Notes under the pieces: model-generated
What the model saw: only the letters and a program-made list of their open reading frames with translations
Told to the model about the DNA's origin: nothing
The model's database searches: none
From: Exiguobacterium indicum HHS 31
Lineage (GTDB): Bacteria; Bacillota; Bacilli; Exiguobacteriales; Exiguobacteriaceae
DNA: 59,332 nucleotides
Assembly: GCF_001939065.1 (NCBI RefSeq)
Contig: NZ_MPSZ01000010.1
Span: forward strand, 1 to 59,332
Reading direction: 5' to 3'
Made by a program: the position numbers and the translations under genes
Shown: in pieces, positions 16,677-25,572 of the stretch
How positions within the stretch are numbered: position 1 is the first letter of the stretch
Layout: every line of letters starts with the position of its first letter

Positions 16677-17687
16677 TTAAGGACGTGTCGAATCCCGTTG
16701 TTCGATCCGGTGTGGTAACGTGACATCGTTCGTTTCAATTTCTTCTTTGTTCAAGATTTTCGTCAATAGACGCATCGAGACTGCTCCGATATCATACATC
16801 GGTTGAACGACAGTCGTCAGTTTCGGACGAATCATCGTTGCAAGACGTGTGTTATCGTGTCCGATGACTTCGAAGTCTTCCGGTACACGGTGTCCCGCAT
16901 CCTGTAAGGCATGGATGACACCAAGAGCCATCTCATCCGTTCCAGCAAAAATCGCGCGTGGGCAATCTTCTCCAAGTTCAAGCAATTGATTCATCGCCTT
17001 CATTCCTGAATCATACGTATAGTTTCCAAGGACGACATTTTGCTCGTTAAACGGAAGATTTGCTTCTTCGAGTGCTCGGCGATAACCCGCAAATTTCTTT
17101 TCACCATTGATTTGCTGTTCGAGTGGTCCAGTGATGAATCCAATCCGTTCATGTCCACGGTCAATCAAAGACTTAACAGCATCGTGCGCAGCACTCTCAT
17201 AATCGATATTGACGGCAGGAAGATCATAATCTTGATTCAACGTCGCAGCAAGAACGATCGGAACCGGTGATGTTTTGAACTCACGAACGAGATCCTCATG
17301 CAAACGTCCACCCATGAAGATGATTCCATCCACCTGTTTTCCGAGTAATGTATTGAGCAAATGAATCTCTTTTTCCCGGTTTTGGTCGGAGTTACATAAA
17401 ATGATGTTATATTTATACATTGTCGCGACATCCTCAATCCCGCGTGCTAAATCCGCAAAGAAGATGTTCGAGATATCGGGCACGATGACACCGACCGTCG
17501 TTGTTTTTTTACTTGCCAGTCCACGGGCAACAGCGTTTGGACGATAACCAAGCTGTTCGATTGCGTCTTGGACCTTCTTTCGTGTAGATGGTTTGACATT
17601 CGGGTTTCCGTTGACGACACGCGATACGGTCGCCATCGAAACAGCAGCCTCTCGCGCGACATCGTAAATCGTAATATTACTATTCAA
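16677..17687 (-). CDS. ccpA: Catabolite control protein A
   Basis: LacI-family master regulator of carbon catabolite control; with HPr-Ser46-P it binds cre sites. The N-terminal [26 protein letters not shown] and the segment [13 protein letters not shown] are nearly identical to Bacillus CcpA. The periplasmic-binding-like core (about residues 60-330) includes [16 protein letters not shown]-type [15 protein letters not shown], and [19 protein letters not shown]. The frame opens at 17720, but the TTG at 17687 ([10 protein letters not shown], 336 aa) is chosen: it follows AAAGGAGG by 8 nt and matches the family N-terminus. A cre-like palindrome lies about 120 bp upstream. Confidence 0.96.
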   Translation of the reverse strand: MNSNITIYDVAREAAVSMATVSRVVNGNPNVKPSTRKKVQDAIEQLGYRPNAVARGLASKKTTTVGVIVPDISNIFFADLARGIEDVATMYKYNIILCNSDQNREKEIHLLNTLLGKQVDGIIFMGGRLHEDLVREFKTSPVPIVLAATLNQDYDLPAVNIDYESAAHDAVKSLIDRGHERIGFITGPLEQQINGEKKFAGYRRALEEANLPFNEQNVVLGNYTYDSGMKAMNQLLELGEDCPRAIFAGTDEMALGVIHALQDAGHRVPEDFEVIGHDNTRLATMIRPKLTTVVQPMYDIGAVSMRLLTKILNKEEIETNDVTLPHRIEQRDSTRP

Positions 17688-17803
17688 AACAAATTCCTCC
17701 TTTAGTATGATCCATCTCAAGTGTTTTCATTTCGTTTTCATTTTTAGGCAACACGAAAGGAAGACAGGAAAAGATAGTTTTCTTTTCCCATTCTTCCTTC
17801 ATT

Positions 17804-17817
17804 GTAAAACGTTTTCA
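17804..17817. promoter_or_regulatory. cre-like site upstream of ccpA
   Basis: GTAAAACGTTTTCA matches the 14-bp cre consensus TGWAANCGNTNWCA except for the first two bases. It lies between aroA and ccpA and could mediate ccpA autoregulation. Confidence 0.5.
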
Positions 17818-17845
17818 TTCGCTTTAGGTTACCCTTTTTCGGAAA

Positions 17846-18931
17846 TCATTGAACGTTTAGTGCCGGAAAGGTAGTCGTCAAGTTTTCGATGAACGTATCG
17901 AATTCTTGGAAATCGAGTTGTTGATTCGCATCAGACAACGCAAGTGCTGGGAACGGATGGACTTCGACCATGACAGCGTCTGCCCCAATCGCGTATGCCG
18001 CTTTTGCTGTTGGCAAGAGTAAATCCTTACGTCCTGTCGAGTGCGTGACATCGACCATGACAGGAAGATGCGTCTCTTGCTTCAGAATCGGAACTGCTGA
18101 GATATCAAGCGTGTTCCGTGTTGCACGTTCATACGTCCGAATACCACGCTCACATAAGATGACTTGATCGTTACCACTCGCCATGATGTACTCAGCCGCG
18201 TACATGAATTCCTCGAGCGTTGCAGAAAGACCTCGTTTTAAAAGAACCGGCTTATTCGTCCGACCGACTTCTTTGAGTAAATCGAAGTTTTGCATGTTGC
18301 GTGCGCCGACCTGGATGATGTCGACATATGGTAAAGCAGATTCAACGGCGCTCGGTGTCATGATTTCAGTGATGACATGCAAACCGTGCGCGTCCGCTGC
18401 TTTTTTCAACATCTTTAGACCTTCGAGTCCTAGACCTTGGAAGTCGTAAGGCGATGTACGTGGTTTGTACGCTCCGCCTCGCATGAACTTCACGCCATGT
18501 TTCGCGAGATGTTCCGCGACCTCAAATACTTGTTCTTCGCTCTCGACCGCACACGGTCCAGCGATCAATTGTTGTGAACCGTCTCCGATGACGGCATCTC
18601 CGATCCGGATGATCGTATTCGTCGGTTTTTGTTTCCGTGATACGAGTAATTTCCGAGTCCGATCTTCTCCTTGTAATTCGAGAGAAGCTTTGAAAATTTC
18701 TTTAAATACATGCTGAAGGCGTCCTGTTTCAAAAGGTCCATGGTTATTAGCGGCAATTGATTCGAGCATTTGACGTTCTCGAACAGGGTCGTATCGATCA
18801 AGCCCTTGTGCTCGTTTGACTTTTCCGATTTCAACGGCAATTTGACCTCGTCTGTTCATCAATTCCAATAATTCTGCATTCACTAAATCGAGTTCATCAC
18901 GTAATCTTTTTAATTCTGCATGTTGATCCAT
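17846..18931 (-). CDS. aroA: Bifunctional chorismate mutase / DAHP synthase
   Basis: Catalyses the first step of the shikimate pathway (PEP + erythrose-4-P to DAHP), with an N-terminal AroQ-type chorismate mutase acting as enzyme and allosteric sensor. 361 aa. The CM_2 domain occupies about residues 1-85 ([19 protein letters not shown]); the DAHP synthase type I-beta barrel follows, with [26 protein letters not shown] and [10 protein letters not shown]. The fusion and the position upstream of ccpA are as in B. subtilis, where the gene is called aroA or aroG. A predicted promoter (TGTACA-17-TATAAT) lies just upstream on the minus strand. Confidence 0.95.
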   Translation of the reverse strand: MDQHAELKRLRDELDLVNAELLELMNRRGQIAVEIGKVKRAQGLDRYDPVRERQMLESIAANNHGPFETGRLQHVFKEIFKASLELQGEDRTRKLLVSRKQKPTNTIIRIGDAVIGDGSQQLIAGPCAVESEEQVFEVAEHLAKHGVKFMRGGAYKPRTSPYDFQGLGLEGLKMLKKAADAHGLHVITEIMTPSAVESALPYVDIIQVGARNMQNFDLLKEVGRTNKPVLLKRGLSATLEEFMYAAEYIMASGNDQVILCERGIRTYERATRNTLDISAVPILKQETHLPVMVDVTHSTGRKDLLLPTAKAAYAIGADAVMVEVHPFPALALSDANQQLDFQEFDTFIENLTTTFPALNVQ

Positions 18932-19028
18932 GTCCTACCACTCCCTAATCAGCATATAGCTCGTAATAGCAACTAATTATAGCGAACTCTTTCCCTGTTG
19001 TACATAAAGAAGCTGCATGATTTCTTAA

Positions 19029-19090
19029 AATATGAAAATAAATTACGTTTTTTCATATAATTTTTTGATGTTTCCTCTATAAGGAAACAT
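19029..19090. repeat. Two tandem inverted repeats between aroA and ytxH
   Basis: ATGTTTCCT (19068-19076) and AGGAAACAT (19082-19090) form a perfect 9-bp stem. Next to it TATGAAAA and TTTTCATA (about 19031-19057) form an AT-rich stem. They lie between the ytxH terminator and the aroA promoter. Confidence 0.6.
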
Positions 19091-19092
19091 AG

Positions 19093-19118
19093 AAAAAGAG
19101 CCCTCATGATGAGAGCTC
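19093..19118 (-). terminator. Terminator after ytxH
   Basis: GAGCCCTC and GAGAGCTC arms pair (one G-U) around a short loop, followed on the minus strand by TTTTTC. Confidence 0.75.
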
Positions 19119-19130
19119 CTCATGTATTGA

Positions 19131-19667
19131 TTATTTCTTATGATTCACATCAGACTGTGGATCATTGTCTTCCTCTTGTTCGTCTGCTAACTGTTCACGT
19201 AACTCCGAAAGTTCAACGACCGTCTCCGTGTCGATTTCTTCTGCAACAGACGCCCCATCGACTTCGTCGCCGATTTCACGTTCAATGTCCCGTACGAGTT
19301 GCTCCGCTTCCGCGAGAGCAGCATCAATGCTTGCCTGATCCTTCTCAAAGCCCGCATATTGTGCCGCTTCTTGAACCGTTGGATTGTTCTTCGCTTTTTC
19401 AATGACAGGTGCTGCCTTATCTTTCGCTAGTTGAATCCACTCACCTACAAGTGGCTCAGCTTTTTCGCGGACGACTTGTGTCTGTTCCGTCAAACGTTGA
19501 CGGGCAGGAGCCGTACGCTCGTCAATCAGATTGCGTACTTCACGACCTGATTTTGGGCTAGAAAGGAGAGCTGCCGCAGCACCAATCAATCCACCAACGA
19601 TGATTCCGGCAAGGAAGCCTCCTCCTTTAGAAGAATCTTGTGCTTGATATGGATGTTGTTTCGTCAT
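19131..19667 (-). CDS. ytxH: YtxH-family protein
   Basis: General-stress-type protein, 178 aa. One N-terminal glycine-rich membrane helix (about residues 14-37, GGGFLAGIIVGGLIGAAAALL) is followed by SPKSGREVRNLI, the YtxH/GvpP family signature, then a long charged coiled coil and an acidic tail (EEDNDPQSD). In B. subtilis ytxGHJ is under SigH and SigB; I see no clear SigB promoter here. Its start overlaps the end of the upstream ytxG-like gene by 4 nt, so the two are co-translated. Function unknown. Confidence 0.85.
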   Translation of the reverse strand: MTKQHPYQAQDSSKGGGFLAGIIVGGLIGAAAALLSSPKSGREVRNLIDERTAPARQRLTEQTQVVREKAEPLVGEWIQLAKDKAAPVIEKAKNNPTVQEAAQYAGFEKDQASIDAALAEAEQLVRDIEREIGDEVDGASVAEEIDTETVVELSELREQLADEQEEDNDPQSDVNHKK

Positions 19668-20233
19668 GATTTACGATCTCCCTTCAACTCATCTGGAATG
19701 CTTTCAACGTCCGGTACTGACACGACTTCCGGTGTGACCGGCGCCTCTGCCTTTTTCCGGAATCGACGACGTGGCTTTTTCTCGACCGTCGTCGTTGCCG
19801 TCGAATGATTTTGAACCGTAGTCTCTGCCGGTTTATTTTTCTTAAATAACTCTACAGCGACCGAACCCCAACGGACTGCTTGCGCAATCTGTTCTTTATT
19901 CGTATCCGCCGCACCAGCGACCGTATCGGATACTGTCCGGACAGAATCTGTCACTTTGTTTAAAGACGTACCGAGTTCTTCGATCGAATTTGCGACAGGT
20001 GCAAGCAATTCTGTTTTTTCTTCAATCGTATCGACCAGACGATTCGTCTTATGTAACAACGCTGTCGTCTCCATCATGATACCGTCTAATTGACGTTCAA
20101 GTCCTGCTGTCGTGTTGGCTACATTGTTGAGCGTCTTACTCGCAGCACCTAATACACGGGCAAGGAAAATGACGAGCACTACGAATGCGATCGCAGCGAC
20201 TAATCCGGCGACTCCGCCTAATGTGATTTCCAT
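19664..20233 (-). CDS. ytxG: DUF948 protein, YtxG-like
   Basis: 189-residue membrane protein. An N-terminal TM helix (about 6-28, VAGLVAAIAFVVLVIFLARVL) is followed by a DUF948 coiled-coil region (residues 30-115) rich in heptads such as ASKTLNNVANTTAGLERQLD. A basic patch (KKPRRRFRKKAE) and an acidic tail close it. The ATG at 20233 is selected because TTGGAGG lies 8 nt upstream; the longer frame to 20290 has no ribosome site. Operon with ytxH. Cellular role unknown. Confidence 0.87.
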   Translation of the reverse strand: MEITLGGVAGLVAAIAFVVLVIFLARVLGAASKTLNNVANTTAGLERQLDGIMMETTALLHKTNRLVDTIEEKTELLAPVANSIEELGTSLNKVTDSVRTVSDTVAGAADTNKEQIAQAVRWGSVAVELFKKNKPAETTVQNHSTATTTVEKKPRRRFRKKAEAPVTPEVVSVPDVESIPDELKGDRKS

Positions 20234-20372
20234 GGTTCTTGCCTCCAATTTTTTTGCATAGTCTTTTGTTGATAGTTCGACATGTAGCAAGTCGTTCCTG
20301 CTACTCCAAATGGTTTATTTCCGTTACAATGATAAATGAAACCTACATAATCCATTTCGAGGGGGAAATTTC

Positions 20373-21485
20373 ATGCGTGACCCACGTCTTACTCAACTGG
20401 CAACGAATCTCATTAACTATTCGGTTGCCCTTGAACCTGGTGAAAAAGTATTGATTGAAAACTTCGGCATCGAACGCGAACTGGTCGAGGCACTTGTTGA
20501 AGCTGCCTACGCGGCTGGCGGTCATCCGTTCGTCTTACTTAAGGATAATCGTATCCTACGAAAATTATACCGAAATGCTTCAGAAGAGCAACTCCAATTG
20601 ATGGCAGACATCGAACGCAAGCAAATGCAAGCGATGGACGCATACATCGGACTACGTGCTGGTGATAACATCAATGAATTGTCAGATGTGCCGGCTGAAC
20701 AGATGAAACTTTACGGTCAAACGATTGGTAAGATGCACACACAAGATCGTGTCAAAGGAACGAAATGGGTCGTCCTTCGTTTCCCAACCGCATCGATGGC
20801 GCAACTTGCCAATCAATCAACAGAAGCATTCGAAGACTTCTACTTCGATGTCTGTACGCTTGATTATGAAAAAATGGGTCAAGCGATGGAACCACTCGTT
20901 GACTTGATGAACCGGACGGATCGTGTTCGTCTCGTCGGACCAGGAACGGATCTAACGTTTTCGATCAAAGATATCCCAGCCATCAAATGCGCTGGAAATG
21001 CCAACATTCCAGACGGTGAAGTCTTTACGGCACCGGTCAAGGATTCGGTCAACGGTGTGATCTCGTACAATACACCGTCTCCATATCAAGGGTTCACGTT
21101 TGAAAACGTCAAACTGACGTTCAAAGACGGTAAAATCGTCGAAGCGACGGCGAACGATACGGATCGGATCAACCAAGTCTTCGATACAGATGCTGGTTCT
21201 CGTTTCGTCGGCGAATTCGCGATCGGCGTCAATCCTTTCATTCAGCATCCAATGAAGGATATTCTATTCGATGAAAAAATCGATGGCAGCTTCCACTTCA
21301 CACCAGGTCAAGCTTACGAAGAAGCCTACAACGGTAATGACTCATCCGTTCACTGGGATCTCGTCAACATCCAACGTCCCGATTACGGTGGTGGAGAAAT
21401 CTGGTTCGACGACGTATTGATCCGTAAAGACGGTCGTTTCGTTCTTCCAGAACTCGAAGTCCTCAATCCTGAAAACCTTAAATAA
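20373..21485 (+). CDS. M29-family aminopeptidase (AmpS/PepS-like)
   Basis: Metallo-aminopeptidase of family M29, a cytoplasmic peptidase with broad N-terminal residue specificity. 370 aa. Start MRDPRLTQLATNLINYSVALEPGEKVLIE matches AmpS/PepS. Metal-site and core segments include GNANIPDGEVFTAP, GEFAIGVNPF and YNGNDSSVHWDLV near the C-terminus. GAGGGGG precedes the ATG. It is divergent from ytxGH and converges on dps, separated by a strong hairpin. Confidence 0.92.
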   Translation: MRDPRLTQLATNLINYSVALEPGEKVLIENFGIERELVEALVEAAYAAGGHPFVLLKDNRILRKLYRNASEEQLQLMADIERKQMQAMDAYIGLRAGDNINELSDVPAEQMKLYGQTIGKMHTQDRVKGTKWVVLRFPTASMAQLANQSTEAFEDFYFDVCTLDYEKMGQAMEPLVDLMNRTDRVRLVGPGTDLTFSIKDIPAIKCAGNANIPDGEVFTAPVKDSVNGVISYNTPSPYQGFTFENVKLTFKDGKIVEATANDTDRINQVFDTDAGSRFVGEFAIGVNPFIQHPMKDILFDEKIDGSFHFTPGQAYEEAYNGNDSSVHWDLVNIQRPDYGGGEIWFDDVLIRKDGRFVLPELEVLNPENLK

Positions 21486-21486
21486 G

Positions 21487-21532
21487 AAAAAGCGGATGGC
21501 TCGTCCTACATAGGACGGGGTCATCCGTTTTC
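21487..21532. terminator. Bidirectional terminator between aminopeptidase and dps
   Basis: AAAAGCGGATG and CATCCGTTTTC outer arms plus an inner CGTCCTA/TAGGACG stem. Confidence 0.85.
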
Positions 21533-21538
21533 TATATC

Positions 21539-21979
21539 TTATTTTTTCAATGTCGCACGGAGCATCCAAATTTGTTTTTCGATTTCCTTCGCTTGACCAA
21601 GTAGATCATCTTCAACCGTCACGTCTTGTGCCTCAAGATGTTCAATCGCATCGAGCATCTCTTTTCGGACTTGTTGGAAGTCTTTGATGACGGAATCAAT
21701 CATCTCATCTGCCGATAACCCCGATTTCGCTTCTTCAAGCGTCGTTTGCTCTAAATACTCTTTCAGTGTCGCAGAAGGTGTTCCGTTATTCATCAATAGA
21801 CGTTCTGCAACAACATCATATTGTTCAGATACCCATGTATAAAGTTCTTCAAGCTTCTCGTGAAGCGTTAAGAAGTCTGGTCCTTTAATGTACCAATGAT
21901 AATTGTGGAGTTTGACGAACAGTACCCCATAGTTTGCTACCTGTTGATTCAAAGCTGATTTTGCATGATTACTAATCAT
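21539..21979 (-). CDS. Dps-family ferroxidase / DNA-protection protein
   Basis: Mini-ferritin that stores iron using H2O2 and protects DNA, 146 aa. The dinuclear iron-site signature is intact: LHNYHWYIKGPDFLTLHEKL gives the His, Asp and Glu ligands. The remainder is a four-helix ferritin-like fold. AAAGGGG lies about 8 nt before the ATG. There is no basic N-terminal tail, so non-specific DNA binding may be weak. B. subtilis relatives (Dps, MrgA) are controlled by SigB or PerR; I cannot identify a clear Per box here. Confidence 0.92.
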   Translation of the reverse strand: MISNHAKSALNQQVANYGVLFVKLHNYHWYIKGPDFLTLHEKLEELYTWVSEQYDVVAERLLMNNGTPSATLKEYLEQTTLEEAKSGLSADEMIDSVIKDFQQVRKEMLDAIEHLEAQDVTVEDDLLGQAKEIEKQIWMLRATLKK

Positions 21980-22071
21980 CTGATATTCCCCTTTCCTGAT
22001 TTCAAATGACGTTCTATTTCATCTTTATCCTTAAATAACAAAGAATAAACATCATTCTCAGGAAAAGTGCT

Positions 22072-22587
22072 CTATCGAGGACGCTTTAATCCTTTCAACA
22101 TATACCCACCTTTGAAGTCGACGGAATCGAATGCAACGAGGAATGCTTTCGGTTCGTATTCTTCGACGAGATTACGAAGCACTTTCATACGTGTTCGAGC
22201 CGCGAGCACATCTAACCGATAACGGACACCGTCTCGTCCTTGACCTTGATAATGTGTCACACCGAAACCATTATCGCGAATGACTTGAATCAGTTCCGCT
22301 GGAAATTCTTGCGTATGCACTTGAATCATATTGTAACCGATGGCGAGTTTTCGCTCGACATATCCACCGACGAGTATTCCTAGACCAAATCCAAGCGCAT
22401 AAACGACCATACCGAGTGTCGTTAAGTCTTGGAATACGATTCCTAGTGCAAAAATGTAAATCAATGTTTCGACTGTGCCAAATAATCCAGCAATGACAGT
22501 CCGCCCTTTGACGAGCATGATCGTCCGTAATGTCAAAACAGGAACGTAAATCAACTGGAGCAATAAGATGAGTAAAATCTGTCCCAT
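22072..22587 (-). CDS. UPF0316 membrane protein, YebE-like (DUF2179)
   Basis: 171-residue membrane protein. Three N-terminal TM helices (LLILLLQLIYVPVLTLRTIML, FGTVETLIYIFALGIVFQ, MVVYALGFGLGILVGGYVE) precede a C-terminal DUF2179 domain (about residues 105-171, VIRDNGFGVTHYQGQGRDGVRYRLDVLAART). The start at 22587 is chosen because AAAGGAAAG lies upstream; the frame extends to 22626 without a ribosome site. Function unknown. The C-terminal domain resembles PII-like regulatory folds in family descriptions. Confidence 0.85.
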   Translation of the reverse strand: MGQILLILLLQLIYVPVLTLRTIMLVKGRTVIAGLFGTVETLIYIFALGIVFQDLTTLGMVVYALGFGLGILVGGYVERKLAIGYNMIQVHTQEFPAELIQVIRDNGFGVTHYQGQGRDGVRYRLDVLAARTRMKVLRNLVEEYEPKAFLVAFDSVDFKGGYMLKGLKRPR

Positions 22588-22716
22588 GGTGTCTTTCCTT
22601 TCCGTTAATAACTTCAACACATACACACTATTTCAAACTTTATTTCAAGATGCAATCCTATTTTAGATTTTCCTCATCGGTTTTTTGAAATTACTATCAT
22701 AATTCAAAAATACGAC

Positions 22717-22751
22717 AAAAAAAGCGCCACTCCGGTCGAGTGACGCTTTTT
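22717..22751 (-). terminator. murC terminator
   Basis: AAAAAGCG, CACTC inner stem and CGCTTTTT arms form a stem of about 14 bp, with a U-tract on the minus strand. Confidence 0.85.
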
Positions 22752-22761
22752 GATCTGTTGC

Positions 22762-24057
22762 TTATTTTACGCTTTGATACTGATGCTGATACGTCTGGAT
22801 ATCGCCCGCTCCCATGAACAGAAGCACAGCATTTTCATGCTGACGTAGAACAGAAACGTTGTCGCGCGTCAGAATAGAAGCTTGCGGGATTTTCTCCTGC
22901 AGATCTTCGACGCGAACTTGCCCTTCCTGCTCACGTGCCGATCCAAAGATTTCGCATAGATATGTCGCATCTGCCTCACGTAAAGAAGTCGCGAAATCAT
23001 CCATGAATGATTTCAAGCGTGTGTACGTATGCGGTTGGAAAATCGCAATGACTTCACGGTCCGGATATTTTTTCCGTGCCGACTCAATCGTCGCGCTGAT
23101 TTCCTTTGGATGGTGCGCGTAGTCATCTACTAAGATTTGTGTGCCGAATTCCGACTCACTGAAGCGACGTTTTACACCACCAAATGTGGCTAAACGTTCA
23201 GCAACGTCGTCTTTGCTCAATCCTTCGTACTGACAGATCGCAATGACAGAGAGTGCATTCAAGACATGATGACGACCGAATCCTGGAATGAGGAACGTGC
23301 CGTAGAAATCATCACGTAAATAAACATCAAATGATGTACCATCTGGCGTTGACGTCGCGTTTTCCGCGCGGAAATCATTGTTTTCTCCAAATCCATAATA
23401 GAGAACAGGTACATTCGCTTGAATGTTTTGAAGATGCTCATCATCTCCACAAGCAACGATCGCTTGCTTAACCTGCATCGCCATTTCTTGGAATGCCGAA
23501 ACGACGTCATCGATTCCTGTGAAATAATCCGAATGATCGAAGTCGATATTCGTCATGATAGCGTAGTCCGGCTTGTAATATAAGAAGTGACGTTTGTATT
23601 CACATGCCTCGAAGACGAATGCTTTCGCATCCTCTACTCCTGCCCCTGTCCCGTCTCCGATTAAGAAAGCTGTCGGCGTGATACCGCTCAAGACGTGTGA
23701 AAGCAAACCTGTCGTCGACGTTTTTCCGTGTGAGCCTGTAATGGCGACCGAACGATATTCATTTGCTAGATGTCCTAAGAAATCGTAATAATGATGGATG
23801 GTTAAACCAAGTTCATTTGCCCGTGCGATTTCTGGATGATCATCTCCAAAAGCATTCCCTTGGATGATGACATAATCTTCTTTGATGTTATCCGCATTGA
23901 ACGGGAAAAATGGAATTCCCTTAGCCCGTAACGCGTCTTCAGTAAAAATGTGCTTTTCGATGTCTGAACCTTGCACCTCATGATTCATCTCATGTAGTAC
24001 TTGGGCGAGCGCACTCATCCCTGTTCCTTTGATTCCAACAAAATGATACTTTGTCAT
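22762..24057 (-). CDS. murC: UDP-N-acetylmuramate--L-alanine ligase
   Basis: Cytoplasmic ATP-dependent ligase adding the first L-Ala to UDP-MurNAc. 431 aa. N-terminal Rossmann motif [28 protein letters not shown]-binding loop [16 protein letters not shown], and the C-terminal domain with [10 protein letters not shown] and [10 protein letters not shown], all typical of MurC. The ATG at 24057 follows GGAGGG by 7 nt; the earlier ATG at 24072 lies before that ribosome site. Downstream of the sftA remnant, in the order seen in Bacillus (sftA-murC). Confidence 0.97.
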   Translation of the reverse strand: MTKYHFVGIKGTGMSALAQVLHEMNHEVQGSDIEKHIFTEDALRAKGIPFFPFNADNIKEDYVIIQGNAFGDDHPEIARANELGLTIHHYYDFLGHLANEYRSVAITGSHGKTSTTGLLSHVLSGITPTAFLIGDGTGAGVEDAKAFVFEACEYKRHFLYYKPDYAIMTNIDFDHSDYFTGIDDVVSAFQEMAMQVKQAIVACGDDEHLQNIQANVPVLYYGFGENNDFRAENATSTPDGTSFDVYLRDDFYGTFLIPGFGRHHVLNALSVIAICQYEGLSKDDVAERLATFGGVKRRFSESEFGTQILVDDYAHHPKEISATIESARKKYPDREVIAIFQPHTYTRLKSFMDDFATSLREADATYLCEIFGSAREQEGQVRVEDLQEKIPQASILTRDNVSVLRQHENAVLLFMGAGDIQTYQHQYQSVK

Positions 24058-24135
24058 ATAAAAGCCCTCCAATTCACGTTCCGGTCCGTACCATCGGGCT
24101 CGGGTACAAAACCTGTACCATTATAGCAAACCGAT

Positions 24136-24873
24136 TTATTTTTTACCATGTAAATTATTTTGTTCTCGACGTGCGCGATACATCGCCATCAAGTCTTTCG
24201 TCGTCATAACGACGTTAACAGGCGGTCCGACCGGTTTTTTCACTTCCGACTGAACAGGCTTATCGACCTCAGTAACAGATGGATCTTGATCTACTTCAAT
24301 AGCAGATGTATCAAAAGTCGGTGCGAAGCTCTCCGCTTGTTGCTCAGCTTCTTTTTCATCAGCAGACTCTTCACTTGATGTCTCTGTCGGAACAACTGAT
24401 AATTCCACCGTCTCACTGTTGGATGATGTTTCAGTTTCGTCCGTTTCTTCTACTTCGGTTACGGTCGGCACTTCTTCTCTTACGAGCTCTTCACTTGTGT
24501 GAGGTTCCGGTATAAGTAATTCGACGTCCGTCACCGGTACAAGACCAGCATCTGCTTCCGCTTCGTCTAATGCGACTTCTGGCGCGATTAGTTCTTGATT
24601 CGTCAAAGCAACCTCATCAGTATTTCCCTCTTCGACTGTTTCCGAAACCTGTTCACTCGTTTCCGTTTCTTCCGTAGCTTTTACGGTTTCCGATGCAGAT
24701 TGCTTCGGACGTTGGAATCCATAAATCGGTGAAGGCACATCCGTTAAAACGAAGCGATCTTCACGCTCCTCTTTTTTCGGACGTTCCACCGGCTTTGTCT
24801 CACGTTCCCCTGCAAGCTCTCGACGAATCCGGGCAGCCTGCTCTTTTAGTGACTGTTCATAACGATTACTCAT
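24136..24873 (-). CDS. Motor-less SftA-like N-terminal protein
   Basis: 245-residue acidic protein that looks like only the N-terminal part of the DNA translocase SftA (YtpS). It holds a VPSPIYGFQRPK motif (about residues 47-58), a long Glu/Thr/Val-rich linker (about 60-205), and a final VGPPVNVVMTTKDLM segment like the SftA region just before the FtsK motor. No Walker A, Walker B or gamma domain exists, and only about 80 bp separate the stop from murC. Its place between murC and ytpR is exactly that of sftA in Bacillus. GGAGGGG precedes the ATG, so it appears expressed. Truncated homologue or specialised septal adaptor; homology is by motif and synteny. Confidence 0.7.
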   Translation of the reverse strand: MSNRYEQSLKEQAARIRRELAGERETKPVERPKKEEREDRFVLTDVPSPIYGFQRPKQSASETVKATEETETSEQVSETVEEGNTDEVALTNQELIAPEVALDEAEADAGLVPVTDVELLIPEPHTSEELVREEVPTVTEVEETDETETSSNSETVELSVVPTETSSEESADEKEAEQQAESFAPTFDTSAIEVDQDPSVTEVDKPVQSEVKKPVGPPVNVVMTTKDLMAMYRARREQNNLHGKK

Positions 24874-24910
24874 ACGTTCACCCCTCCATCTTGTTAAAAA
24901 ATCGGTCGAA

Positions 24911-25519
24911 TCATCGACCGATTGAGAATGCTTCCCCTACTGCTTTTGTATCATCGAGTACAAGAATCCCTTTTTCTTGTGGTGCATCGACAAGTCCGAG
25001 CTCACGCGCTGAGCAGAGCATACCGCTTGATGGTACGCCGCGTAACGCCGAAGGACGGATGATTAACCCAGACGGCATGACCGCTCCAGGTTTAGCAACG
25101 ACTACTTTTTGACCCGCCGCTACATTCGGTGCTCCACAAACGATTTGTAAAGTTCCGTTATCTACTTCTACCTGACAGACCGATAATTTATCAGCATCCG
25201 GATGCTTCTCGCAAGAAGCAACGAACCCAACAACGAATTTCGGAGAATAATCCACTTGTTCGAGTAACAATTCGATATCTCGACTCGCCAGTTCCTTTTG
25301 GATGCGTGTTGCCAATTCTTCCGTCAATTCAACCGGTCCTTGTGTCTCGATCGTAAACGTAGTCGAAGCATCAAACAGGTTGTAACCGACGACACGATCA
25401 CCATGCTTGATAGTTGCTACGTCTCCTTCACGAGTCGCTGTCACTTCCGCACGTGGTGCGTCTTCCAAAATGATCATTAAGACGTCACCGACGCCCTCTT
25501 TATTATAAAACACATTCAT
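24911..25519 (-). CDS. ytpR: YtpR-like tRNA-binding domain protein
   Basis: 202-residue protein resembling the N-terminal EMAP/tRNA-binding (OB-fold) part of phenylalanyl-tRNA synthetase beta chain. An N-terminal DUF4479 region (about residues 1-85) precedes the OB fold (about 92-200, VGFVASCEKHPDADKLSVCQVEVDNG, IVCGAPNVAAGQKVVVA, SSGMLCSARELGL). Likely binds tRNA or another RNA; exact role unknown. Follows ytpQ and ytpP and precedes the sftA remnant, as in Bacillus. The Shine-Dalgarno (AGGGAG) is somewhat distant from the ATG. Confidence 0.9.
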   Translation of the reverse strand: MNVFYNKEGVGDVLMIILEDAPRAEVTATREGDVATIKHGDRVVGYNLFDASTTFTIETQGPVELTEELATRIQKELASRDIELLLEQVDYSPKFVVGFVASCEKHPDADKLSVCQVEVDNGTLQIVCGAPNVAAGQKVVVAKPGAVMPSGLIIRPSALRGVPSSGMLCSARELGLVDAPQEKGILVLDDTKAVGEAFSIGR

Positions 25520-25572
25520 TCAATCCATGACTCCCTTCCGTCTTTCTCACAATGCCTATTGTATCAGATTCT

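Noticed and set aside
20284-20304. GTAGCA-N9-TGCTAC inverted repeat between ytxG and the M29 peptidase gene
   Set aside because: Only 6-bp arms and no clear promoter relation; too weak to call an operator or terminator.
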